Assembly (NCBI GenBank): GCA_031359995.1
Contig: JANMAT010000225.1
Coordinates: forward strand, 1 to 64,000
Direction: 5' to 3'
DNA length: 64,000 bases
Source: JANMAT01 sp031359995
Lineage (GTDB): Bacteria; Actinomycetota; Acidimicrobiia; Acidimicrobiales; Ilumatobacteraceae
Part shown: positions 31,970-40,707 of the stretch, one piece after another
Numbering within the stretch: position 1 is the first letter of the stretch
How the letters are laid out: each line of letters opens with the position of its first letter
The notes under the pieces: generated by a model
Database searches by the model: none
What the model was told of the DNA's origin: nothing
The model's input: only the letters and a program-made list of their open reading frames with translations
Position numbers and translations under genes: made by a program

Positions 31970-33288
31970 GCGACGTGGTGCTGACCAACGCCCGCGTCTT
32001 CACCGGCACCGGTGACGACGTGATCCCGAACGGCGCCGTGTGGGTGTCGGGGGCCCACGTGCGGCGCGTCGGTTCGGCCGACGTGATGACCGACGTGCCC
32101 GCCGACGTCGGTCGTGTCGACCTCGGTGGGCGCTTCGTGATGCCGGGCATGACAGAGTCGCACGCCCACATCTCGTACGCCGACAACGGCCCCACCGAGC
32201 TCGACCGCACGCCGGTGGAAGAGGCGATGCTGGCCTCGGTCGACAACGCCCGCCTCATGCTCGGCTCGGGCTTCACGTCGGCCATCAGCTTCGGTTCGGT
32301 GCACCGCATCGACGTGTTCCTGCGCAACGCCATCGACCGCGGCCGCATCCCCGGTCCGCGCTTGGCGGCGTCGGGCCGTGACATCGGCGCGACGGGCAGC
32401 AACGCCGACTTCCACAAGGAGTGGTTCAAGCCGCAGCTCGACGGCCTCGGCATGATCGTGAACGGCCCGTGGGAGGTCCGCAAGGCGGTGCGCCTCCTCC
32501 GCAAGAACGGCGCCGACGTCGTGAAGATCTTCCTCGACGGCGAAGCCCTGTCCGACCACTCGCCGCCCGGTGAGCTGACCTACACCGACGAAGAGGTCGA
32601 CGCCGCGGTGCACGAGGCCCACACCCGCAACATGCGTGTGGTGTGCCACGCCCGTTCGGCCATCGCCGTGAAACAGGCGGTGCGGGCCGGCATCGACATC
32701 ATCGGCCACGCCAACGAGCTCGACGACGAGGCCGTCGACCTGTTGCGCGCGGAGCGTCACCGCATCTTCGTGGGGCCGGGCATCGCGTGGGAGATGAGCC
32801 TCATCGCCAACTGCGAGAGCATCGGCATCAGTCGGGCCACCGTGCGGGCCCGCGGCTACGACCGCGAGGTCGAAGAGACCGTGAAGTCGGTGCGACGCCT
32901 GCGCGACGCCGGTGTGCGGGTGCTTCCCGGCGGCGACTACGGGCTGAACATCACACCCCACGGCACCTACGCCAAAGACCTCGAGCACTTCGTCGAGCTG
33001 TTCGGCCTGTCGCCGTTCGAGGCGCTTCTGTGCGCCACGCGTGACGGCGGTGCGGCCGCCGACCCGTCGGGCATGGTCGGCACCCTCGAGGAGGGCCGGT
33101 ACGCCGACCTCGTGATCGTCGACGGTGACCCACTGGCCGACGTCACCGTCCTGCAGGACCACGCCCGCATCGTCGGCGTGATGAAGGGCGGTCGACTGCA
33201 CCGGGGCCTCGCCCAGCGCAACCCCTACGTGGTCGACACGCCCGGCGGGGTGGCCGACTGGATGGCCGGCCTGCTCGACCCGGCGTAG
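31966..33288 (+). CDS. Amidohydrolase family protein (imidazolonepropionase/prolidase-like)
   Basis: 440 residues. VLTNARVFTGTGDDVIPNGA and RFVMPGMTESHAHISY give the amidohydrolase beta-sandwich and HxH ligands; VVKIFLDG has the bridging Lys; MRVVCHARS and DIIGHANELD supply two further His; GGDYGLNITPHG has the Asp. The C-terminal EEGRYADLVIVDGDPLADV closes the composite domain. It hydrolyses a cyclic amide, peptide or similar bond; substrate unknown. Translationally coupled to the preceding ACMSD-like gene, so the two probably act on one pathway. Confidence 0.85.
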   Translation: MSDVVLTNARVFTGTGDDVIPNGAVWVSGAHVRRVGSADVMTDVPADVGRVDLGGRFVMPGMTESHAHISYADNGPTELDRTPVEEAMLASVDNARLMLGSGFTSAISFGSVHRIDVFLRNAIDRGRIPGPRLAASGRDIGATGSNADFHKEWFKPQLDGLGMIVNGPWEVRKAVRLLRKNGADVVKIFLDGEALSDHSPPGELTYTDEEVDAAVHEAHTRNMRVVCHARSAIAVKQAVRAGIDIIGHANELDDEAVDLLRAERHRIFVGPGIAWEMSLIANCESIGISRATVRARGYDREVEETVKSVRRLRDAGVRVLPGGDYGLNITPHGTYAKDLEHFVELFGLSPFEALLCATRDGGAAADPSGMVGTLEEGRYADLVIVDGDPLADVTVLQDHARIVGVMKGGRLHRGLAQRNPYVVDTPGGVADWMAGLLDPA

Positions 33289-33299
33289 ACGGGGCGGCG

Positions 33300-34052
33300 T
33301 CAGGCGGCGAGCGCGTCGGCCAGCCAGGGCGACATGCGGTACACCCGCCGACCCGACGAGCTGGCCACCAGGAAACCCGCGAACAGCACGACCACGCCGA
33401 CGGCGAGGGTCACCGCGAACGCCCGTGCCGCGCCGAGCCGTCCGGCGAACGTGCCCGACGCGCCCAGGATGCCGGTACCTGCGGCGATGAGGATGTTCCC
33501 GACGGCCAGCCGCCGGGGCATGGCCACCCGACCGGTCGAGGCCGAGCGGCGCCGGCCCCGCAGCAGTCGCCCCGCCGACCACAGCGCGCCGACGATCACC
33601 ACGAGCGAGGCCAGGCCCGAGAACACGCCGGCCAGGACGCGCGGCGCGGGGCCGAACAGCTCCGTGCCCGCGGGCAGCCCGTCGGCCGGGACGGAGCGGC
33701 GCAGGGGCGCTTCGAGCACCACGCCGGCGGCGAAGGCGGACACGAGGGCGAGCGCCCGCCCGCACGGCTTGCCCCAGCGGGGCCCGGCCAGCAGCTCGAC
33801 GGTGCCGAGGGCCAGCCACGGCACGTTGAGGATGGCGCCGAACAGGTAGAAGGCGCGGAAGCTGAGCGATGTCCACCCGTCGGCCACCCCCACGAAGAGG
33901 GCGAACGATGCCACGGTGAACAGGGCCATCGACAGCGCCCAGGCCCCCTCGTGGCGACGGCGCCGGGCCAGCCATCGGTCGGTGAGGGCGAGCGTGAACG
34001 CCAGCGCGACCAGCGTGGCCGCCGCGGCCAGGGCGACGTTGGGGCGGTTCAT
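33300..34052 (-). CDS. Multi-pass membrane protein, unknown function
   Basis: 250 residues with about seven hydrophobic helices, e.g. VALAAAATLVALAFTLAL, ALFTVASFALFVGVA, ALALVSAFAAGVVL, SGLASLVVIVGALW, AFAVTLAVGVVVLFAGFLV, and an Arg-rich loop (RRRRHEG). The family is not recognised. ATG 34052 lies eight bases after TACGCT on the minus strand, so it is leaderless and divergent from rex. Confidence 0.6.
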   Translation of the reverse strand: MNRPNVALAAAATLVALAFTLALTDRWLARRRRHEGAWALSMALFTVASFALFVGVADGWTSLSFRAFYLFGAILNVPWLALGTVELLAGPRWGKPCGRALALVSAFAAGVVLEAPLRRSVPADGLPAGTELFGPAPRVLAGVFSGLASLVVIVGALWSAGRLLRGRRRSASTGRVAMPRRLAVGNILIAAGTGILGASGTFAGRLGAARAFAVTLAVGVVVLFAGFLVASSSGRRVYRMSPWLADALAA

Positions 34053-34060
34053 GCCGAGCG

Positions 34061-34066
34061 AGCGTA
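34061..34066 (-). promoter_or_regulatory. -10 box TACGCT, leaderless start of the membrane-protein gene
   Basis: Eight bases separate it from ATG 34052. Confidence 0.5.
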
Positions 34067-34115
34067 CGTCGCTTCCGAACCTTGGTGAGAAGCGGCTGTG
34101 GCCCTGGCTCAGGAC

Positions 34116-34133
34116 TTTGTGAACTTGCGCACG
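34116..34133 (+). promoter_or_regulatory. Possible Rex operator overlapping the rex -35 region
   Basis: TTTGTGAACTTGCGCACG has one good half-site (TTGTGAA) of the Rex consensus TTGTGAANNNNTTCACAA and a poor second half (GCGCAC). It lies 7 bases upstream of the -10 box, so binding would block the promoter and give autoregulation, as in Streptomyces. Confidence 0.4.
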
Positions 34134-34140
34134 TGGGGCC

Positions 34141-34146
34141 TAGCCT
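34141..34146 (+). promoter_or_regulatory. -10 box TAGCCT of rex
   Basis: TAGCCT ends ten bases before ATG 34157. A second ATG at 34148 is too close to the box to be on the message. Confidence 0.5.
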
Positions 34147-34156
34147 GATGATCGAG

Positions 34157-34855
34157 ATGGTCGATCGCGCCCGACGTCGCATTCCCGAAGCAACGGTGGC
34201 CCGTCTACCGGTCTACCTGCGCAGCCTCTATGAGCTGGCGGGTGAACGGGTCACCAACGTCTCGTCCGAGCGTCTGGCCGAGCTGGCCGGCGTGAACGCG
34301 GCCAAGGTCCGCAAGGATCTCTCGTACCTGGGCACCTACGGCACCCGCGGCGTCGGCTACGACGTGAACTACCTGCTCTACCAGATGAACCGCGAGCTCG
34401 GTCTCACCCAGGCGTGGCCGGTCATCATCGTCGGCGCCGGCAACCTCGGTCGGGCTCTGGCCAACTACGGCGGCTTCGACGAGCGGGGGTACCCGGTGGC
34501 GGCCCTGGTCGACGTGTCGGCCGACAAGGTGGGAAGTGTGATCTCCGGGCACACCGTGCACCACCTCGACGAGCTCCCCGAGCTGGTGGCGGCGCGCGAA
34601 GGCGGTGTCATCGGCATCATCGCCACCCCGGCTGGGGTGGCCCAGGACGTGGCCGAGCGGCTCGTGCAGGCCGGGGTGAGCTCCATCCTGAACTTCGCAC
34701 CCGTGGTCCTCGTCCTGCCCCGGCAGGTGTCGGTGCGCAAGGTCGACCTCGCCATCGAGCTGCAGATCCTGTCCTTCTACCAACAGCGTCGTCTCGGCGC
34801 GGTCGCCCCGACTTTGACAGATCATGACGAACCCGATGAGGCCGCCAGTGCCTGA
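34157..34855 (+). CDS. rex: Redox-sensing transcriptional repressor Rex
   Basis: 232 residues. The N-terminal winged helix (IPEATVARLPVYLRSLYEL, then SERLAELAGVNAAKVRKDLS, then YLGTYGTRGVGYDV) and the NAD(H)-binding Rossmann domain (VIIVGAGNLGRALANYGGF) are complete, with the C-terminal domain-swap helix (IELQILSFYQQRR). Rex senses NADH/NAD+ and represses respiratory genes when NADH is high. The start at 34157 was chosen by distance from the -10 box. It leads the heme gene block, as in Streptomyces (rex-hemA). Confidence 0.96.
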   Translation: MVDRARRRIPEATVARLPVYLRSLYELAGERVTNVSSERLAELAGVNAAKVRKDLSYLGTYGTRGVGYDVNYLLYQMNRELGLTQAWPVIIVGAGNLGRALANYGGFDERGYPVAALVDVSADKVGSVISGHTVHHLDELPELVAAREGGVIGIIATPAGVAQDVAERLVQAGVSSILNFAPVVLVLPRQVSVRKVDLAIELQILSFYQQRRLGAVAPTLTDHDEPDEAASA

Positions 34856-34872
34856 TCGCGGCGCGTCCCTTC

Positions 34873-34878
34873 TAGGCT
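34873..34878 (+). promoter_or_regulatory. Possible -10 box TAGGCT of hemA
   Basis: Between the rex stop and hemA, 31 bases before GTG 34910. It would give a short leader, so hemA may be transcribed from rex and from its own start. Confidence 0.35.
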
Positions 34879-34909
34879 CGGATCACCGAAGCAGCTAGGT
34901 GCTCGAACC

Positions 34910-36172
34910 GTGTCGCTCGTCGTCCTTGGCCTGAATCAGCGCAACGTGCCCCTCGACCTGCTCGAGCGCGCCTCGTTGCCGGGTGACCGCCTCCGCAAGG
35001 CCCTGCACGATCTGTGCATGCGCCCCAACGTGAACGAGGCCGTGGTCATCGCCACGTGCAACCGCACCGAGGTCTACGTCGCCGCCGATCGCTTCCACGG
35101 CGCCCACGCCGACGTGCTCGGGTTCTTCGCCGAGCTCACGGGTCTCGAACCGGCGCTGGCCACCGAGCACCTCTTCTCGGCGTTCGACGGTGAGGCCGTG
35201 GCCCATCTGTTCCGCGTCGTGTCGGGCCTCGACTCCGCCGTGGTGGGCGAGAGCGAGATCCTCGGCCAGGTGCGCGACGCGTGGGAGACCGCTCGGGCCG
35301 AAGGATCGTCGCAGTCGTCGCTGAACCTGGTGTTCCGCCACGCGCTCGAGGTCGGCAAACGGGTCCGCACCGACACGGGCATCGGCCGTGGGACCGCGTC
35401 GGTGTCGCACGCCGCCGTCGAGCTCGCCGCCGATCACCTCGGTTCGCTCAAGGACCGTCGCGTGCTCGTGGTCGGTGCCGGCGAGATGGGCGAGGGCATG
35501 GCGGTCGCGCTGGCCTCGGCCGACGGTGTCCGTGAGGTCATCGTGGCCAACCGCACGCTGGCCAACGGCGAGCGCCTGGCCGAGCGCGTCGGTGGCTGGG
35601 CCGTGCGCCTGAGCGAAGCGCCGCGGCTGCTGCGCGAGGTCGACGTGGTGCTGGCCGGTGCCGACGGCGGCATGGTGCTCGAGCGTGCCCAGGTCGAAGC
35701 GGCGCTGCCCGCCCGTGGCGATCGACCGCTGCTGCTCATCGACATCGCCGTGCCCCGCAACGTGGAGCCGTCCGTCGCCGAGCTCGAGGGCGTCACCGTG
35801 CTCGATCTCGACGACCTGCGGGCGTGGGCGGCCAAGGGTGTGGCCCGTCGCGCCACCGAGGTGCGTGCCGCCGAAGACATCGTGGACGAGGAGCTGGCCC
35901 GTTTCGCCGACGTGGCCCAGGCCCGCCAGGTGGCGCCGCTCATCGGGCAGCTGCGCGAGCGGGCCGAGACGCTCCGCCAGGCCGAGATGGTCCGCGTCCG
36001 CCGCCGTCTGGGCGACCTGACGCCCGAGCAGGCCGAGGCGGTCGACGCCCTCACCCGTCAGCTCATGGCCAAACTGCTGCACGAGCCGTCGGTCCGCCTG
36101 AAGGCCGATGCCGGCACGAGCCGCGGTGAGCGCAACGCCGCCGCCGTGCGCGACCTGTTCGATCTGGACTGA
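34910..36172 (+). CDS. hemA: Glutamyl-tRNA reductase
   Basis: 420 residues. VLGLNQRNVPLDLLERAS start, nucleophile Cys in VIATCNRTEVY, the VSGLDSAVVGESEILGQV block, NADPH-binding VLVVGAGEMGEGMAV, IDIAVPRNVEPSV, and the helical dimerisation tail (ADVAQARQVAPLIGQLRERAE). It reduces Glu-tRNA to glutamate-1-semialdehyde, the first committed step of the C5 heme route. GTG 34910 is at the family start. Three bases separate its stop from hemD. Confidence 0.97.
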   Translation: MSLVVLGLNQRNVPLDLLERASLPGDRLRKALHDLCMRPNVNEAVVIATCNRTEVYVAADRFHGAHADVLGFFAELTGLEPALATEHLFSAFDGEAVAHLFRVVSGLDSAVVGESEILGQVRDAWETARAEGSSQSSLNLVFRHALEVGKRVRTDTGIGRGTASVSHAAVELAADHLGSLKDRRVLVVGAGEMGEGMAVALASADGVREVIVANRTLANGERLAERVGGWAVRLSEAPRLLREVDVVLAGADGGMVLERAQVEAALPARGDRPLLLIDIAVPRNVEPSVAELEGVTVLDLDDLRAWAAKGVARRATEVRAAEDIVDEELARFADVAQARQVAPLIGQLRERAETLRQAEMVRVRRRLGDLTPEQAEAVDALTRQLMAKLLHEPSVRLKADAGTSRGERNAAAVRDLFDLD

Positions 36173-36175
36173 GCG

Positions 36176-36931
36176 GTGACCGAGCAGCCGTTGAAGTGGC
36201 GCACCGTGGTGGTCACGCGCGCCCATGACCAGCAGGGTTCGCTGGTGTCGCGGCTCGCGGTCCTCGGGGCCACGGTCGTGGAGCTGCCGGCGACCGTGGT
36301 GGTCGACCGGGTCGAGGGCATGGCCACGTTGACCGCGCTGCTGGCCGACGGGGCGGTGTCGTTCGCCTGGATCGTGGTGACATCGCCCAACGGGGCGACG
36401 CGCCTGGCCCGGGCACTGGCCGGTCGCGCCGTGCGCCCGGCGCACATCGCCGCCGTCGGGCCGGGTTCGGCCGACGCGCTGGCCGCGGCCGGGCTGCCGT
36501 GCGACCTGGTGCCGCTCGAAGCGGTGGCCGAGTCGTTGGTCGAGGCGTTCCCGCCCGCCGGTGACGCGGTCGGGTCCGTGCTCGTGGTGAAGGCCGAGGC
36601 GGCCCGCCCGGTGCTGGTCGAGGGGCTGGCCGCCAAGGGTTGGTCGGTGACGCCGGTGGTGGCCCACGCCGCCGAGCCGGCGCCGTTCGAGGCCACCGTG
36701 GCGGCGTCGTTGGCCGGGGCCGATGCCGTGCTGTTCGCCGCCGGCTCCGCGGTGCGGGCCGTGGTCGGGGCGTACGGCGTGGTCGGTCTGCCGGCGGTGG
36801 TGGTGTGCATGGGCCCGGTGACCGCGGAGGTCGCCCGCAAGGTCGGCCTGGCCGTCACCGCCGTCGCCGACCCCCACACGCTCGACGGCCTCGTCGCCGC
36901 CACCGTCGCCTCCCTCGCCCCGTCGGCGTAG
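36176..36931 (+). CDS. hemD: Uroporphyrinogen-III synthase
   Basis: 251 residues. The sequence is weakly conserved, as usual for HemD, but shows the right signatures: VVVTRAHDQQGSLVSRL at the start, FAWIVVTSPNGATRL, HIAAVGPGSADALAAAGL and a C-terminal CMGPVTAEVARKVGL. It cyclises hydroxymethylbilane with inversion of ring D. It follows hemA directly where many genomes have hemC first; no hemC is in this window. GTG start, coupled to hemA. Confidence 0.85.
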   Translation: MTEQPLKWRTVVVTRAHDQQGSLVSRLAVLGATVVELPATVVVDRVEGMATLTALLADGAVSFAWIVVTSPNGATRLARALAGRAVRPAHIAAVGPGSADALAAAGLPCDLVPLEAVAESLVEAFPPAGDAVGSVLVVKAEAARPVLVEGLAAKGWSVTPVVAHAAEPAPFEATVAASLAGADAVLFAAGSAVRAVVGAYGVVGLPAVVVCMGPVTAEVARKVGLAVTAVADPHTLDGLVAATVASLAPSA

Positions 36932-36985
36932 CCGCCCGGAACCCGGCGGTCCCGAACGCGGCGGCCCGGAACGGGGGAGCGTCGG

Positions 36986-36991
36986 TAGGGT
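36986..36991 (+). promoter_or_regulatory. -10 box TAGGGT, leaderless start of the HAD gene
   Basis: Seven bases separate it from ATG 36999. Confidence 0.45.
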
Positions 36992-36998
36992 GACCGGC

Positions 36999-37700
36999 AT
37001 GGTTCCCGAGGCGTTGGTGTTCGACTTCGACGGCACCCTCGTCGACACCGAGACGGCCGAGTACGAGTCGGTCCGGCGGGTGTGGGAGGCCCACGGCCAC
37101 GCCTACGACCTGCTGCGGTGGACGCCCTACGTGGGCACGACCAACCCGGTGCCATGGACGCAGGAGCTCGAGGCCCTGCTCGGCATCCCGATCGACCACG
37201 CCGGCCTGCGGGCCCGGGCCCGGCGCATCAACCGCGACCTCCTGCACCTGGTCACCGCCCGACCGGGGGTGACCGATCTGCTGGCCGAAGCGGCCGACGC
37301 CGACGTCCCCGTCGCCATCGCCTCGAACGCGCCGGCCGACTGGGTGGAGCACCACCTCGACCGCCTCGGGCTCCTCCACCACTTCGCCCAGGTCGTCACC
37401 GTCGACCGGGTCGAGCGGCCCAAGCCCCATCCGGAGATGTACCTGACGGCGGTGGCCGGGCTCGGTGCCTCACCCGAACGGAGCGTGGCGTTCGAGGACT
37501 CGGCCACCGGCCTCGCCGCCGCCCGTGCCGCGGGGCTCTACACCGTGGCCGTGCCGGGCCCGATGTCCGACGGGCACGACCTCGCCGGGGCCGACCGGTT
37601 GCACGCTTCGCTGGCCGAGTGCACGCTGCATGGACTCGGGGAGGCGATCGCGCCACGTGCTACCGCCGTCCCGAGGCCACGGTCTAGCCTGGACCGATGA
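36999..37700 (+). CDS. HAD-superfamily phosphatase (beta-phosphoglucomutase-like)
   Basis: 233 residues. Motif I VFDFDGTLVDTETAEYES, motif II Ser in VAIASNAPADW, motif III Lys in RPKPHPEMY, motif IV in VAFEDSATGLAAARAAG. The cap is of subclass I. It is probably a sugar-phosphate phosphatase or mutase. The stop overlaps the next ATG, so it couples to the zinc-ribbon membrane gene. Its place between hemD and hemB does not by itself imply a heme role. Confidence 0.85.
   Translation: MVPEALVFDFDGTLVDTETAEYESVRRVWEAHGHAYDLLRWTPYVGTTNPVPWTQELEALLGIPIDHAGLRARARRINRDLLHLVTARPGVTDLLAEAADADVPVAIASNAPADWVEHHLDRLGLLHHFAQVVTVDRVERPKPHPEMYLTAVAGLGASPERSVAFEDSATGLAAARAAGLYTVAVPGPMSDGHDLAGADRLHASLAECTLHGLGEAIAPRATAVPRPRSSLDR
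37685..37690 (+). promoter_or_regulatory. -10 box TAGCCT inside the end of the HAD gene
   Basis: Six bases before ATG 37697; a possible internal leaderless promoter for the zinc-ribbon gene. Confidence 0.4.
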
Positions 37701-38005
37701 CCTCCCCCGACACCGAAGGGCGGGAGCACGTCGCGGCCTACCAGGAGCTGCGACGTCGCTACGCACCGTTCCGGTTGGTCGGGTTCGCGGCGCTCATCAC
37801 CGGCTTCGTCGGCCTGGTCCTGTCCGACGTGCGCCACGACGGGCGCATCACGATCACGGTCTGGTTCTTCGTGGCCCTGGTCGGCGTCATCATCGCCATG
37901 GCGGCGCAGGTCAAGCTGCGCTGCCCGGTGTGCGGGCGCCAGCCGTTCGGGCAGAACGTGTGGGATCCGCTGTACTGCTCGAGCTGCGGTACGACGCTCC
38001 AGTGA
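37697..38005 (+). CDS. Small membrane protein with C-terminal zinc ribbon
   Basis: 102 residues. Two adjacent transmembrane helices (FRLVGFAALITGFVGLVL and ITVWFFVALVGVIIAMAA) are followed by a CxxC-x17-CxxC ribbon (LRCPVCGRQPF and YCSSCGTTL). The short loop between helices puts both ends, and the ribbon, in the cytoplasm. Function unknown. It is placed directly before hemB, so a metal or redox link to heme synthesis is possible but unproven. Confidence 0.7.
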   Translation: MTSPDTEGREHVAAYQELRRRYAPFRLVGFAALITGFVGLVLSDVRHDGRITITVWFFVALVGVIIAMAAQVKLRCPVCGRQPFGQNVWDPLYCSSCGTTLQ

Positions 38006-38043
38006 CCGGCCGCCATCGTTGGGTCGCCGGCTCCGTCCCGGCG

Positions 38044-38049
38044 TACGCT
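38044..38049 (+). promoter_or_regulatory. -10 box TACGCT, leaderless start of hemB
   Basis: Eight bases separate it from GTG 38058. Confidence 0.5.
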
Positions 38050-38057
38050 GGTCGGCC

Positions 38058-39038
<981 letters not shown>

Positions 39039-39050
39039 TCGGAGCGGTGC

Positions 39051-40385
39051 ATGAGCCTGGCCTTCTGTGACGCGGGCGCGTGCCCGAAGTTGGGGTGCGA
39101 CCCCGTCGTGTGTCGCGGAGCTGCGCTCACCAACGCGCAGGTGATGGAGCGGGCCGTGCGGGTCATCCCCGGTGGCGTGAACTCGCCGATCCGCTCGTTC
39201 CGTTCGGTCGGCGGCACGCCGTACGTGGTGGCCCGCGCCAACGGTGCGCGCGTGTGGGACGTGGAGGGCACCGAGTACCTCGACCTCGTGCAGAGCTACG
39301 GCGCGGTCATCGCCGGCCACGCCCATCCGCGCATCACCGAGGCGATCGTGACGGCGGCGGCCGACGGCACCAGCTACGGCGCACCGACGCCGCGCGAGAT
39401 GCGTCTGGCCGAGGAGGTCTGCGCCCGTGTGCCGAGCATCGAGATGGTGCGGCTCGTGGCGTCGGGCACCGAAGCGACGATGACGGCGATCCGCCTGGCC
39501 CGCGGGTTCACGGGCCGTTCGAAGGTCGTGAAGTTCGCCGGCAACTACCACGGGCACGGCGACGCGCTGCTGGCCGAGAGCGGCAGTGCCATCGCGGTGC
39601 TGGCCATCCCCGGATCGCAGGGCGTCACCGAGCACACGGTGAGCGACACGATCGTGGCGCCGTTCAACGTGGTGCCCGAGCTCGGCGACGACGTCGCCGC
39701 CGTGATCCTCGAACCCGTCGCCGCCAACATGGGCCTCATCGGTCCGGTGCCGGGCTTCCTCGCGGGCCTGCGCGCCGCGTGTGACAAGGCCGGCGCGCTG
39801 CTGATCTTCGACGAGGTCATCACCGGGTTCCGGCTCGGCACCGACGGCGCCCAGGGTGCCTACGGTGTGACGCCCGACCTCACGTGCTTCGGCAAGGTGA
39901 TCGGTGGCGGACTCAACATCGGTGCGTTCGGCGGCCGGCGCGACGTCATGTCGTCCATGGCGCCGCTCGGCGGTGTCTTCCAGGCCGGCACGCTGTCGGG
40001 CAACCCGTTGGCCACCGCGGCGGGGCTGGCCGCGCTGTCGCTGCTCGACGGTGACGCATACGCGCAGATCGAGCGGGCCGCGGCGCGGCTGGCCGGGGGC
40101 CTGCAGTCGGCCTTCGATGCCGCCGGTCTCACGGCGCGCATCCCGAGCGTGGGCACCCTCACCGGCATCCACCTCGCCGCCACCGACGCCACCGACTACG
40201 ACAGCGCCCGCACCACCGACACCGAACTGTACAAGCGCTTCTTCCACGCCATGCTGCGGCGCGGGGTGGCCTTGGCCCCCGGCGCCTACGAGGTGCTGTT
40301 CGTGGGGTTGGCCCACGATGACGTCGTCATCGACGCCATCGTCGACCGTGCCCATGCCGCCGCGGTCGAGGCCGCTGCCGGCTGA
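39051..40385 (+). CDS. hemL: Glutamate-1-semialdehyde 2,1-aminomutase with Cys-rich N-terminal extension
   Basis: 444 residues. RVIPGGVNSPIRSFRSVGG, SYGAVIAGHAHPRI, LVASGTEATMTAIRLARG, IFDEVITGFRLG and the PLP Lys in CFGKVIGGGLNIGAFGG give HemL, which turns glutamate-1-semialdehyde into ALA. The first ~25 residues are an unusual extension with four Cys at 6, 11, 16 and 21, exactly five apart (C-x4-C-x4-C-x4-C), including an ACPKLGC piece. The ATG 39051 is supported by GGAG upstream. A later start near ATG 39144 would remove the extension. Confidence 0.95.
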   Translation: MSLAFCDAGACPKLGCDPVVCRGAALTNAQVMERAVRVIPGGVNSPIRSFRSVGGTPYVVARANGARVWDVEGTEYLDLVQSYGAVIAGHAHPRITEAIVTAAADGTSYGAPTPREMRLAEEVCARVPSIEMVRLVASGTEATMTAIRLARGFTGRSKVVKFAGNYHGHGDALLAESGSAIAVLAIPGSQGVTEHTVSDTIVAPFNVVPELGDDVAAVILEPVAANMGLIGPVPGFLAGLRAACDKAGALLIFDEVITGFRLGTDGAQGAYGVTPDLTCFGKVIGGGLNIGAFGGRRDVMSSMAPLGGVFQAGTLSGNPLATAAGLAALSLLDGDAYAQIERAAARLAGGLQSAFDAAGLTARIPSVGTLTGIHLAATDATDYDSARTTDTELYKRFFHAMLRRGVALAPGAYEVLFVGLAHDDVVIDAIVDRAHAAAVEAAAG

Positions 40386-40414
40386 CGATCGGACGGTTGT
40401 TCGGGGTCCGATCG
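40386..40414 (+). terminator. Hairpin after hemL
   Basis: 9-bp stem (CGATCGGAC / GTCCGATCG) around 11 bases, starting at the hemL stop. No T-tract. Confidence 0.45.
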
Positions 40415-40707
40415 GGGTCGACGCGACGCCGCTGCCGTTGACCGGCGTGGTACAACCGGTGCGGCCCCGATGGACGACGACGCGAGGAGGTGGTCGAGCA
40501 TGAAACAGCCCGAACCTCCGAGTCCTTTCCGTTCGCCGGCCCGCATCGCCTGAGCCCTGTCGCACGGGCGCGCGCCGGCTCGTCACCCGAGGCGGTGTCC
40601 CATGCCGATGTTCCCGCGCGCCCCTGGCGTGCCCTTCACCTCTGCGCCGGTTGTCGCCGTGTCGCAGCTGCTCGCCCGGCGCTGGCCGTGCTCTCGGTGG
40701 TGGGCCG
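40415..40707. other. Intergenic stretch between convergent hemL and the Lys/Ala/Pro-rich protein gene
   Basis: About 290 bases without a convincing gene. The only notable item is GAGGAGGT followed by ATG 40500 and a 17-codon frame (to 40553, MKQPEPPSPFRSPARIA). That is a perfect ribosome site before a very short frame, but nothing is downstream on the same strand. It may be a remnant or a tiny peptide. I see no promoter I would trust. Confidence 0.3.
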
